DNA of 64,000 bases from Melanocharis versteri (lineage: Eukaryota > Chordata > Aves > Passeriformes > Melanocharitidae). Location: NCBI GenBank assembly GCA_013397845.1, contig VZTG01007658.1, positions 215,246 through 279,245 of the forward strand, in the 5' to 3' direction. Each line of letters opens with the position of its first letter. The first letter of the stretch is position 1. Made by a program: the position numbers and the translations under genes. Under the pieces are notes generated by a model, which was not told the DNA's origin, ran no database searches, and worked only from the letters and a program-made list of their open reading frames with translations. Shown here in pieces: positions 13,001 through 22,300 of this stretch.

Positions 13001-16000
13001 TATTTGGGTTTTAGGTTTTTTCTTTTCCGCCTCACCATGCTTCTTGTTCACCACTTCCTCCAGCTTCTTCTCATCCCAGCTGTCCATTGTATCTAGAAAA
13101 AGACAACAGATGGTTTCACAAAAAAATTCCAAATAGTGAACATTGCCAGCAAGCTGCTTTTCTGCCCAGTAACAGTTTTAATATGCAATTCTTGTATTTT
13201 AAGTAGCCTATACAATAGAAAATAAATTCAGGTTCTTAAAATAATGTTTTAAAACTCTCCTACGCCACTCACAAAACAATTACCCCAAAAGCCCCAGAAA
13301 TTTTGATTTTGAAATGCATAAAGTATATTTCAGTTAAATACTCAATAATGTGGCATTCTATCTGTACAGTAAGGAGTGTGGACAAGGGAAAAGAAGAAAA
13401 ACAAGACAACTGAATAAAAGAGAAGGTTGGAGGGTGACATCCAGAAATACATACAATCTGACTTGAGGCTTTAAAGAGATAATAACAAATTATCTGTGTT
13501 AAAGTTAAAAGAAGGTTCCATCAAAAGAAGCAAATCACCAACAACATTAGCAGTGACTCTGTGGGATCCCATCAGATACATTTAGGATGACAGAGGCTAA
13601 AATTCAAATAAAGACTGAGACATGACGAAATGTGAAAAAAACAAGTTCTATAAAATCTCTAATCCCCGCTAAATAAAAGTAAAATCCAGAGTACTTAGCC
13701 AAAAAGTCGTTTGGTGAGAGAAAGCCACACAAAAAATTCCCAAGTATCCCTAAATCTAGAACTGTGCACATTTGGCTAATATAGTAGCAGTTCTGGAAGG
13801 CAAATCTGGCTGCTCATTGCACTTCCTCCTTTTGCACCTCCCTTCTACAGAACTTAAGAGGGAAACAGCAACTGTAAGAAAGGTCAAATACTGTTCAACT
13901 TGCGACATGTATGACAGAATACATGACACTGCACAACTGAAAAACCACCATTCAGTATCACTAGGTCATACTTATTTTTCTAGGTAACGTCCAAAGAACA
14001 CTTGAGAGCACACTTGGAAAGTCTGAGTGCTGGTCAGAACTTTGAACGTAGTGGGATGGGTTGCCTTACTCACTGTTCTTCAGGATCATAACCACAATAC
14101 AGAAGACTCTTAACCTTAAAATTCCAGTTTCAGAATCAGAATACCTTAGCAGTAACTTTCTACAATTATGATACCTTTTTCAAGGTCTTCATCTCTTGCA
14201 TCAATGTAGACACTTCGTTTCTCACACTTCCTTTCCAATGACAAATCATGAGAAAACTTGCACTTGTCTCCTTTAGTGCACTGTCCTTGCTTGAAGAAAG
14301 CACAAACTACAGATTTGGGGTCAGCACCTGAATGAAGAAAGTTTTTATATTTTAATACTATTTTTAAACAGAAGTTATATATTAGAAATTCTGACAACAA
14401 TATCGAGGATATGTAGAGAATGAAAATACATTTTAAAATAAAAGTTATTTAAAGTGTTCATGGTAAGTACATAATTCATGTCCTGAACATGTCAAATTTA
14501 CTTTTACTACATGGTATTTACATTAAATACCAGAGCTGCCAGTAAACTATTTAAAGAAATACGGTGTGCTTGAGGAAATTATTCATTTGTGTATTACATA
14601 AGAGAGATCATTCTGTGCAACTTCTTCCCTACACATGAAGCTATTCTTGCCTCTAGTACACAGTAAAGCATCTTCTGGACGTCAACCTTTCCCCAACAGA
14701 TCAACAACACACTACAATAAATTGCAGTAATTTAACCCACACTCACTCAAACCACTTTCTTCCTTTAGTAATAGAAGGAAAATGGCCGATCAGAGACCCC
14801 AAAATGAGCAACTGTTGTTCTAGTGTGAACTATCCAACCACTCTAACAGCAGTTTAAGTAAAAATTATCCCACTAAAGAATTATTTGACCATTAGAAGGT
14901 CATTAGGAAAAGCAATGAAAGAAGCAGGTGCAAGTGTATTTATGAGACATGACTAAATCAGAAATACTTTACTTGTAATATTAATTAAGTTCTCATGTAA
15001 GAGTTTAGGCTCGAGTTTTTCACATGATGGTTCACTTTTGGTTTGATTCAAAGTGATTTGAATATGTACAGCAACATCTGTTTAAAATGTAATCTAAATA
15101 TCTGGGCAATATTAGTTTTCCAAAATAAAGTCAAAAGCTGCTTGATTTAGAGAAAACTGATACAGAAAGCTGTGGATCACAAACAGAAAAGTGTCTTTTG
15201 TTGCTGATCAGTGCCACAATGAGTAAATATCAGGTTTGCTTTAAATATATAAAAATCACACTATTGTGTCAAAAATTATTGCACGTAAGTACATAAGCTC
15301 CAGAAGATTGGTAAGTAAAAACTTGGTAACATCACAAAATGTGTTTGTTCAATAATCAAACTCAAGAGAGACCAAACCCAGGTGCTACTGCTAATTATGA
15401 GGTCAGATACAAGTAACTGGAAAGTATTTACTGTTCTGATTTGAGTACAAGTCTTCTTTTAAGACAAAAGTTATGATCTTATATTCTTTCTTTGGATATT
15501 CACACTTCCCTGGGGAGACAGGCTATTTTAAACAAATACCATCTCACACACACAAAAATCATGCCACACATCCAGACGCATCTAATTGATGAATCAGAAC
15601 ACAACCAAGCATCTTCAGCTGTGCTGACAACATCAATGCAGCTTTTGATATTCTAATGATCAACTGACCCCAGAGGACTTTCCAAAAAATGTCAAATCGT
15701 GACTGACAAAATACTTGGCACACTAGATGGAGAAGAAATAGTCACATCTATTTCATTAAAATATCAACTGGTGTTTTTGAACGGTTATTTTACTTTAAGT
15801 AGTTACAGGAGTAAGAGAACATAAATGAAAAGAAATTAGTCATACCTTTGCTAATTTTCTGTGCAGCAACTACAGGCTTGAAGAGCTCATTTAATTCTTG
15901 TAATTCTTTTTTCTTATCTTCTTTCTTCAATTTCTTCTCACTTTCTGACTGAGCAGCCTATAACAACCCCAAATTAAAAGTTATAAATATAAAATCAGAA

Positions 16001-19000
16001 TGCCAGGACTCACCTCACACAAACTGCACGTTAAAATACCCAATCACTCAAAATCAGTTTACAAGGGCAGGAATGAAACAACCTGTGATGCCTGGAAGGC
16101 TCAGAATTGCTGCTCTTGTGTGTGCAGCTGGTGCCCTTTATTGGCACTGATCAGTCCCACACGAGGGACAGCAAATCTGCCAGAGAGGAGAGATGCTGGC
16201 AGGTACCTTCAGTGCCACAGTGACCCCTACTGCACCTTTACAAGCAGGAAATCCAATGAGAGGCATTGAAACTACCGGTTCTTTTGCAGTGCAACTACTT
16301 CCAGATCTGTACAAAAAAAGCCTCTCTTGAGTCTCCTACATGCTGCTTTGCTCTTTCTTCTGATCTATACAGGCAGCAATTCAGGCTTCTATGGAAATCT
16401 GTCCATAGAAGTTGGAAGTGCTTTTAGAACATTATTTCAGCTTGGGTCAACTCAACATATGAATGTTTCATTGCTTAACTAGGGACCAAAGACTGGAAAA
16501 TCAGCTAATCTAGGGAAGGAAAACTTCATGTATAAGGGAAAAAATACCCAACTCTGCCTCACCCTTTTTTGGATATGCCAGAGCGAGTGTGTGTCTATGC
16601 CAAAGTGGGATGAAAACAGATGAAAGAGAACATGGGAGAAACAGTCTTAGATCAGATATGAAAGGAGTTGTTAGCAAGAGGGGGCTCCATCTCTTTTTCA
16701 AGGTAACAAGTGACAGAGTAAGAGGCAATGGTCTCAAGTTACCCCAGACAATGTTTAGATGAAATTTCAGGAAAAATTCCATCACTGAAAGGGTGGGTCA
16801 AGCATTGGTGGATTCGTCATCCCTGGAAGTGTTCAAAAATGTGTAGATGTGGCACTCGGGAACATGGTTTAGTGGTGAACAGGCAGTGCTGGGTTAATGG
16901 CTGGACTCAATGATCCTAGAGGTCTTCTCTACCCCTAAGGATTCAGTGTTTATTTGACTCTTACCCTTATGGGAAGCTAGTGAGACTAACACCACAAACA
17001 AGTATGTGGGGTACTATTTCCTAAAACACAGTGTAGTATTAAAAATGCAGCTTTGTTCTTATGGTGAATTTGGTAAAAATACACCAAATTGTTTTAGAAA
17101 GGAATTAGCAGCTTGGCTAGTTTTCAAACTGAAAGTTCACAAATGATATTTTAAGTAACATGTAGACCCATGTACGTCAACTACAGAAAGCTGTACTTTA
17201 AGAATGCTTTTGTTTCTCTCCAGAGCTCTAAAAGCTTGAAGATGAAGCTTGTCTTAAGAAAACCCAACAAGCCAACAAAAAACAAACAAAACACCCCAAA
17301 ATCAAAGAAACAACAAAAAATCAAAAAAGGAGCAAAATAAAAAAAAAAAAACATGCACTACCAAAGCTAAAACTTTGACAGCATTTCCATTTTCATCTCA
17401 TGACACAAGGAAAATTGCTTTAAAAAGTTCTTTCTTAGGGACAATCCTAACTGAAAGCTATTTTATAAGATAAGAGAGGTATAATCAGGTTTAAAAATTT
17501 GGTCCTGACATCTAACAGTCAATAGCTACCAGCATTTGAGAAATAACATTATTTTAGGCTGGTTATTTTACATATTGGTATTTGTATGCATGCCATAGAT
17601 CCAGGGATTTCATACACAAGTTTCAGAACTTTTTGAATAACACCAGTGTTTTTGAAGTGACATCAAGGAATCTTTTCCACAACAAAAGACTATTAGATCT
17701 AATGACCCAAATATCAACTCTACTTTTCCAGTCAGGCTTGCCATGCTAGTTCATCCTTGTTACACAAGGAATGTATCATGACATCATGCACTGAGCTAAT
17801 GCAATTGTAATTATTTTACAGGCTTATTCACAGAACAGAAGCTTTGTAAATATTTAACAGCTAGCTTTCCTAGCACTGTAGGAATAAGAGACCCGGATCA
17901 TTTCCAGTAAATCCATGCTTTCTGATTGAGTATAATGTAAACATCATATCTCATTTTATTTCATCATACAGAAGAGCCAAGTTGCAGACAGTGGCTCAAA
18001 ATTTCAGGTTTTTCGACCAGAGTTCACCAAATAGATGGAGACTTGACAGACTTATGTCCACTTAAAACTGTAACAAATACTTCTCTAAGTAGAAGAACAA
18101 GAACATATAGGTTTATACTTTTATCTTCTTTCAATTCCAGTTTTAGTAACAACTATTGCTAATTTCAATTGCTCGCTATTTCTCAAATAAGGTGGGAATT
18201 AAAGAGAATAAAACAGAATATAAATAATAATGAAAGAGAATAAAAGACAAAGAAGGTGCAACTGTACTTTGCTGACAGCCAGTATCTACAATTTAATTTC
18301 AGGTATACCTTAAACTGCATTATGCTACTATCAGAACACTTTGAGACAAACGCTCACCCGGACTAGCTGAGTTTGGATGGGATGCATTTGTTTTTTCACA
18401 AATAAAGCCAACCAAACAACAAACTAAAAACCAACAAACCCCCATACTTGGTACTAGCTTTACACAGGTACATAATTTACAGCAAGACAAGCATTGCAAG
18501 ACAACTGTTAGCTAGATCTGTGCCAGTCATGCAAGGCAAGGAACAGCTCAACTGTCTTCTCCTTCAGTACGTGACCATCTGTATACACAGTGAAGATGTT
18601 TTGACTATGTAGTGGGAAAACATTCCACAATAAATGCTTACCTGACGTGGATTCTGCTGACCAAACTTAACCTGGTGAGTCACAGCCTTGATAAATTTCT
18701 GCTGCTTTGCACCTTTTTTATTCTTTAGGCCAAATGTTTTGTCCTAGATCAAGAGATAAACACAGCCATATTAATTAAAAAAAAAAAAACCAAACAACCA
18801 AACCACCAAAACAACAGAAACCCCACCCTTTCCACTCCTCTCAGGCTTTCAGTAAAACATGGATTATTTCTTCTAGCAACACAAGCAATGCAAGAAACAG
18901 TATGGACAAAATTTAGACTCCTCATATGATCTTCAGAAGTGGCTTTTCACCAGAACCTCCTGAATGTGGCCCTTGTGTGGGCTCTTGTTTCTATCAGCAG

Positions 19001-20772
19001 ACCTCCTCGTGCCCCAGTATCAGTGTGAGCATGTACACACAGCGTTCTCAGGCCTCTCAAAGCAACAGGACAAGATGTTTTTGGAAACTACCCAAGGAAC
19101 ATCTGAGGAAAATTGGACAACTGATTAGCCGTAACTACTGCTGGTTTCTCTTCTATCTACCTGAAGTCACTTATTACTTCTATCTTCAACTCTTCAGAAA
19201 GAAATGTGATGCAAGTTGTACAGACTACTATTACCACATGTGACATATTACTTTCTATTTTCAAGTACTGGAAGCTTTTCCTTTTCTAACTGTATTAATT
19301 TCAGTTTAAGTCTTTATCCTACATTTAGTCTGGTCAAGTGTCTCTGCTTCCTAAAATCGACCGCCAGAAGTTTCTGTTTACTGCCTAAACCAATTCTTCC
19401 TCTGTATCTTCAGCTTTATCGTTAAGGAGAAATTTCTATCCCAAAGCTATGAAAAATTTCTCACACAAAAAATCCCCAAAAAACCAGCTCACTTTCACAT
19501 GAGTACCTGAGGCAGAAATTATTTTTTGTAACTGAAATACCTGCCTTAAAAATCTTATCCATGCTTCTGATTTGATACCAACATTTTCTTCCTTGAAGAA
19601 AAAAGTAACATGTTCATCCAGTGATAATAACTCAGTTCAAATATGGTTTTGGAAGCCCTAACAATCCAAAAGTATATTCTAAAATAATTACAAAATAAAC
19701 ACCTCCAAGTTTCCAGACTCATGCTGTTTTCACTCACAAGATGTTCCCTATGAACAGCAGCTTCTCTATTACTTGGTGCTAAATGGAGAAGTCAAAACAA
19801 TTAGTTGGGAAAGAAAATCTATAATTTACACACTTGATTTCCACTGTAAATACATCATAGAAAACATAATCCCTTTGTATTTGACTTATATAACAAATTA
19901 TCGTTAACAGTCAATGCAAGCTTTTCCCCTTTCGGCTACATTTCTTCGTAATAAAAATCAGAATTTTTCTGGCGCAGCTGCATTCAGCAAGAACCTCAGG
20001 AACTCCAATGCCAGGAGAACACAAGACCAACTGCTCTAACCTGACCTTTCTAAAGACCACAAAAACAACAAGCTGCAACCTCAGATTTAAAAGAACACTA
20101 TCATTACATGGGTATTTCACCTGAACAACTGAGCAGCATCTTTCATGCCACTAAACTCAAGCAAATATTTAAATTTCTGTAACTACTCTGTTTGTACTCT
20201 CAGCATAAATTCACACACACAGCATACACAAAGGCACACATCCTTCTAGCAGGTTTTTTTTTCCCAACTTGGTCACACAGGTCAAATTGTAACAAACCCC
20301 CCCCCAAAACTGAGCGACAAACCAACGAATCATTAAGGTGTGAAAGGATCTCTGGAAATTATCTAGTCCTACCCCCAGAAGCACAAACCTACACCCCAGC
20401 GAGCCGGACTCTGGGGATACAGGGACACACAGGACACCAGGATGACCATGAGAAAAAAGACAGCACAGCAGTGTTGTCAGATCGCGTTCAGCCCCAACAC
20501 AGCTCGCGCCTGGCAATGTCCCGGCTGAACACCTAAAGCTGGGTCCAACCAGCGCAGCGAACCCCGCGCCTCTCCGGGAACAGAGAGGTTTCGGCTCTGT
20601 GATCCTTCCCTACGCCGCTCCAGGCGGGAAGTCGCAGGGAGGGACAGGGCCCAGCGAGGCCGCGGCGGGAGAGCGGCAGCCTGGGCCTCCTCACCTCGAT
20701 GATCTTCTCCTTCTTTTTCTGGTCCGCCTTCTTGCTGCCCCCCGCCGGCTGCTGCTGCTTCTTGGGGGGCAT
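9867..20772 (-). CDS. ZC3H15: ZC3H15 (DFRP1), zinc finger CCCH-type containing 15, complete spliced CDS
   Basis: Cytoplasmic CCCH-zinc-finger protein that binds and stabilises the translational GTPase DRG1 (known for the family). The coding exons join as complement(9867..10060, 10257..10383, 10617..10721, 10929..11075, 11756..11938, 13001..13092, 14175..14327, 15846..15957, 18642..18743, 20695..20772). The product is 430 residues; the human protein is 426. The start is the ATG at 20772-20770, opening MPPKKQQQPAGGSKK as in the family. Visible parts are a Lys/Gln-rich N-terminus (1-40), a charged coiled-coil-like stretch (62-85), zinc finger 1 (C106, C114, C120, H124) and zinc finger 2 (C181, C199, C206, H210). 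The DRG1-binding DFRP segment is about 240-264, and the C-terminus (about 375-430) is very acidic. Every intron is GT/AG and all phases agree. No frameshift or missing ligand is seen. Introns range from 196 to 2,684 bases and hold CR1 fragments and A-rich tracts. Confidence 0.97.
10257..10383 (-). CDS. ZC3H15: ZC3H15 coding exon 9
   Basis: Encodes residues 325-366 plus one base of Asp367. It reads INDVDLNLYVPKAVEETGIT and then ERFSTYTS, both well conserved against the human protein. The acceptor is CCAG and the donor GTACGT. Confidence 0.94.
10617..10721 (-). CDS. ZC3H15: ZC3H15 coding exon 8
   Basis: Encodes residues 290-324: ISGREVFEFRPELV followed by an acidic run (DADDEEADD). The acceptor is ATAG and the donor GTAAAC, phase 0. 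Confidence 0.94.
10929..11075 (-). CDS. ZC3H15: ZC3H15 coding exon 7 (DRG1-binding segment)
   Basis: Encodes residues 241-289. The beginning (LGPNVTKITLECFIAWK) matches the DFRP-domain core known to contact DRG1. A basic helix (KRRKRQEKIDKAEQDMERR) follows. The acceptor is ACAG and the donor GTAAGG, phase 0. Confidence 0.95.
11756..11938 (-). CDS. ZC3H15: ZC3H15 coding exon 6 (zinc finger 2)
   Basis: Encodes residues 180-240. It holds the second finger with long spacing C-X17-C-X6-C-X3-H (C181, C199, C206, H210), including the diagnostic NNKYGWFWVCPGGG stretch. The acidic LEDLIEKE segment that leads into the DRG1-binding region follows. The acceptor is ACACAG and the donor GTAAAG, with phase 0 at both ends. 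Confidence 0.96.
13001..13092 (-). CDS. ZC3H15: ZC3H15 coding exon 5
   Basis: Encodes the end of Asp149 and residues 150-179, the linker between the two fingers (TMDSWDEKKLEEVV, then a KKKPKTQI end). The acceptor is TCTAG and the donor GTATGT. A poly(A) run of about 17 bases lies just inside the following intron. Confidence 0.94.
14175..14327 (-). CDS. ZC3H15: ZC3H15 coding exon 4 (zinc finger 1)
   Basis: Encodes residues 99-148 plus parts of split codons Gly98 and Asp149. It carries the first CCCH finger with spacing C-X7-C-X5-C-X3-H (C106, C114, C120, H124), followed by the conserved KRSVYIDARDE stretch. The acceptor is TTCAG and the donor GTATCA. Confidence 0.95.
15846..15957 (-). CDS. 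ZC3H15: ZC3H15 coding exon 3
   Basis: Encodes residues 61-97 plus the first base of Gly98. The stretch is rich in Lys and Glu (62-85) and then reads LNELFKPVVAAQKISK. The acceptor is TATAG and the donor GTATG. The Gly98 codon is split with exon 4. Confidence 0.94.
16681..16950 (+). mobile_element. CR1 LINE fragment in ZC3H15 intron 2
   Basis: The sequence follows the avian CR1 3' untranslated consensus: an aggcaatggtctcaag-type opening, then atcactgaaaggg, gtgtagatgtggcac and acatggtttagtg, ending with a tggactcaatgatcctagag segment. It is 5'-truncated, diverged, and lies antisense to ZC3H15. CR1 is the dominant LINE of bird genomes. Confidence 0.85.
17250..17352. repeat. A-rich low-complexity tract in ZC3H15 intron 2
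   Basis: A run of CAAACAAAA-like words ends in an uninterrupted A stretch of about 12 bases. It has no coding potential. It may be the decayed tail of a retroposon, but no body is recognisable next to it. A similar A- and C-rich tract follows exon 2 at about 18777-18830. Confidence 0.6.
18642..18743 (-). CDS. ZC3H15: ZC3H15 coding exon 2
   Basis: Encodes residues 27-60, starting DKTFGLKNKKG and ending NPRQ, a highly conserved basic stretch of the family. The acceptor is TCTAG and the donor GTAAGC. Length is 102 bases, phase 0 at both ends. Confidence 0.95.
20320..20400 (-). mobile_element. short CR1 3'-end fragment in ZC3H15 intron 1
   Basis: The plus strand reads tgaaaggatctctggaaatt followed by atctagtcctaccccc. 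This is the reverse complement of the usual CR1 3' end, so the element is on the minus strand, in sense with the gene. Only about 80 bases survive. Confidence 0.55.
20695..20772 (-). CDS. ZC3H15: ZC3H15 coding exon 1
   Basis: Encodes residues 1-26, the basic, Gln-rich start of the protein. It ends in phase 0 at a GAG codon followed by the donor GTGAGG. The exon lies inside the CpG island. An ambiguous base at 20782 lies 10 bases upstream of the ATG, in the 5' UTR, and does not touch the coding sequence. Confidence 0.95.
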
Positions 20773-20830
20773 GGCGGGGCTNCGAGACGAGCTCAAGCCG
20801 CGCCGCCGCCGTGGGGGAGGCGCAACGGGT

Positions 20831-20850
20831 CCCGCGGGGCACGATGGGAA
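20831..20850 (-). promoter_or_regulatory. ZNF143/SBS-like promoter motif
   Basis: On the minus strand the site reads TTCCCATCGTGCCCCGCGGG, close to the TTCCCA-GAATGC-CCGCG type element bound by ZNF143 at many housekeeping promoters. It lies about 60-80 bases upstream of the ATG. The match is by eye, and binding is inferred. Confidence 0.4.
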
Positions 20851-20865
20851 CGCGTCGCAGGCCAG

Positions 20866-20870
20866 CCAAT
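20866..20870 (+). promoter_or_regulatory. CCAAT box (inverted relative to ZC3H15)
   Basis: A plus-strand CCAAT lies in the context gccagCCAATcg, about 95 bases upstream of the ZC3H15 ATG, so it is inverted for that gene. This is a common NF-Y position and orientation in CpG-island promoters. Confidence 0.5.
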
Positions 20871-20898
20871 CGCCTCCCGGCAGGCAGCGCGCGCCGCG

Positions 20899-20906
20899 TG
20901 ACGTCA
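20899..20906. promoter_or_regulatory. CRE palindrome TGACGTCA
   Basis: A perfect full CRE (CREB/ATF site) lies 127-134 bases upstream of the ZC3H15 ATG. Half-sites CGTCA at 20928-20932 and 20960-20964 and TGACG at 21005-21009 follow upstream, so four CRE-type elements fall in about 110 bases. Confidence 0.6.
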
Positions 20907-21379
20907 TGGAAGAGGCGGAGTAAATGGCGTCACGGGTGGGGGTGGGCCGAACCGTGTGGCGTCACGGGGAGGTGCTGCTCGGTGGCGGGAAAGGCAGTGC
21001 TTCGTGACGGAACGGCATAGTTCGCTGCTTGTTAGAGGCGGTGGCTTCCCTGTGAGGGAGAAAGGGCTGTGAGTGTCCTCACAAGCGACTCGATCTGAAC
21101 GGACTCGTCAGGTTCTGGAAGGATGGGTGTGCGGGTCACGTTTGTTGCAGAACCGAGCACACTCTCAGCTTTTGAGCTCTAGGAAAAATGCGCAGGCTTA
21201 ATAGACTTACGAGTATTAACTTTTCCATCCAGGGTGGGCTTAAAGCTAATTTTAATGGTCATACAATGCGTGATGCGGAGAGGATACATGTGCAAGGGGG
21301 AATACGCAGTAGGAATATGCGGAAGGCTGTACCTTCCTAGTGCCTTGACTAGTGGGGAAAGGACAGAAGGGAGCATGTG

Positions 21380-21534
21380 GCCGGGAGTTTAGGATTAAAG
21401 AAGGCTGTGTGCTCCAAAAACTCGGGAGAGACCCCAGAGGGGTATGTCCCAGTGGGCTCTCTCCCTTCATTCGAATAAAATCGGTTCTTGCAGGACTCCT
21501 CTGTCTCCTTCATGGACACTGGCTTTTTGCAGCA
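21380..21534 (+). mobile_element. LTR fragment of an endogenous retrovirus (R and U5 visible)
   Basis: Several marks of an LTR are in the right order: a GATTAAAG TATA-like box (about 21393), an R-type stem (21424-21430 pairing with 21459-21465, GGGAGAG/CTCTCCC), an AATAAA signal (21474-21479) and a U5 that ends around TTTTTGCAGCA. The U3 start and target-site duplication could not be fixed, and no viral gene is next to it. From 21466 onward the sequence is repeated at 23762. The family is not assigned. Confidence 0.6.
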
Positions 21535-21679
21535 TGATTTTCCAGGCACTTAGAATCTATTGCATCCTAAAGGACACACAAAGCAGACAAATGTCAGGGA
21601 GAAAAACAGCATCTCCCAGGCGCCATCAAACCCCAGGTGATAAATAAATCCCGACTCGGCCGTTCACGTGGTCATCTCT

Positions 21680-21806
21680 CCACAGGGAAGTGGTCCCAGC
21701 CCCCGAGCCTGACAGAGTTCAAGGGGTGTTGGGACAATGCTCGCAGGCACAGGGTGATTCTTGAGGATGTCCTGTGCCAGGCTAAGAGTTGGGATGTGAT
21801 GATCCA
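21680..21806 (+). mobile_element. older CR1 fragment, 5' part, interrupted
   Basis: It follows the CR1 3' UTR: ctccacagggaagtggtccc, then gacagagttcaagg, and then the gttgggatgtgatgatcca end. It breaks off at about 21806. Its missing last piece (cccttgtaggtcccttcca) resumes at 22301. The same block appears in copy 2 at about 23976-24102. Confidence 0.75.
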
Positions 21807-22300
21807 TATTTATGGCCATAAGCTAAAACACAAGAAGTTTTACCTCAAGAAGAGGAAGAGTTGCTTTACATTGAGTGTGGCGGAGCACTGGAACAGCTGC
21901 CCAAGGAGAGTCTGGAGTCTCCCTCTCTGGACACATCCCAAATTCACCTGGATGTGTCTGTGTGTCACCTGCTCCAGGTGACCCTGTCTTGGCAGGGNAT
22001 TCTTGAGGATGTCCTGTGCCAGGCTAAGAGTTGGGATGTGATGATCCATATTTATGGCCATAAACTAAAACACAAGAAGTTTTACCTCAAGAAGAGGAAG
22101 AGTTGCTTTACATTGAGTGTGGCGGAGCACTGGAACAGCTGCCCAAGGAGAGTCTGGAGTCTCCCTCTCTGGACACATTCCAAATTCACCTGGATGTGTC
22201 TGTGTGTCACCTGCTCCAGGTGACCCTGTCTTGGCAGGGGTGTTGGACTGGGTTATCTCCTAAGGTCCTTTCCAACCCTAGTAATTCTGTGCTTCTGTCA
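21807..22300 (+). mobile_element. younger CR1 inserted in the older CR1
   Basis: It carries the CR1 3' consensus landmarks: aagttttacctcaagaagag, gcactggaacagctgcccaa, gtctggagtctccctctctg and tggcaggggtgttggactgg, with a terminal attctgtgcttctg repeat. It is inflated here by the N-joined 242-base overlap; the uninterrupted version lies at about 24103-24354. Truncated at its 5' end and in the same orientation as its host CR1. Confidence 0.75.
21998..21998. other. assembly join (single N) with 241-bp overlap on both sides
   Basis: The 241 bases before the N (21757-21997) repeat as the 241 bases after it (21999-22239), differing visibly at 21937/22179 (C/T) and 21822/22064 (G/A). This is the signature of two overlapping contigs laid end to end. 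Confidence 0.85.

Larger units (their letters stand above)
20530..21070. promoter_or_regulatory. ZC3H15: CpG island over the ZC3H15 5' end
   Basis: GC content and CpG density rise abruptly compared with the AT-rich flanks. The island covers exon 1, the start of intron 1 and about 300 bases upstream of the ATG. It marks a housekeeping-type, TATA-less promoter. It extends far enough upstream that a divergent transcript is possible, but I see no plus-strand gene starting from it. Confidence 0.85.

Noticed and set aside
20477..20907. Other long frames over the ZC3H15 first exon on both strands
   Set aside because: Shadows caused by the CpG island. The ZC3H15 frame ends at a proper donor after 26 codons and joins exon 2 in phase.
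21373..21535. Possible GCATG target-site duplication around the first LTR
   Set aside because: It would make the LTR only about 154 bases long with almost no U3. A 5-base match of this kind arises easily by chance.
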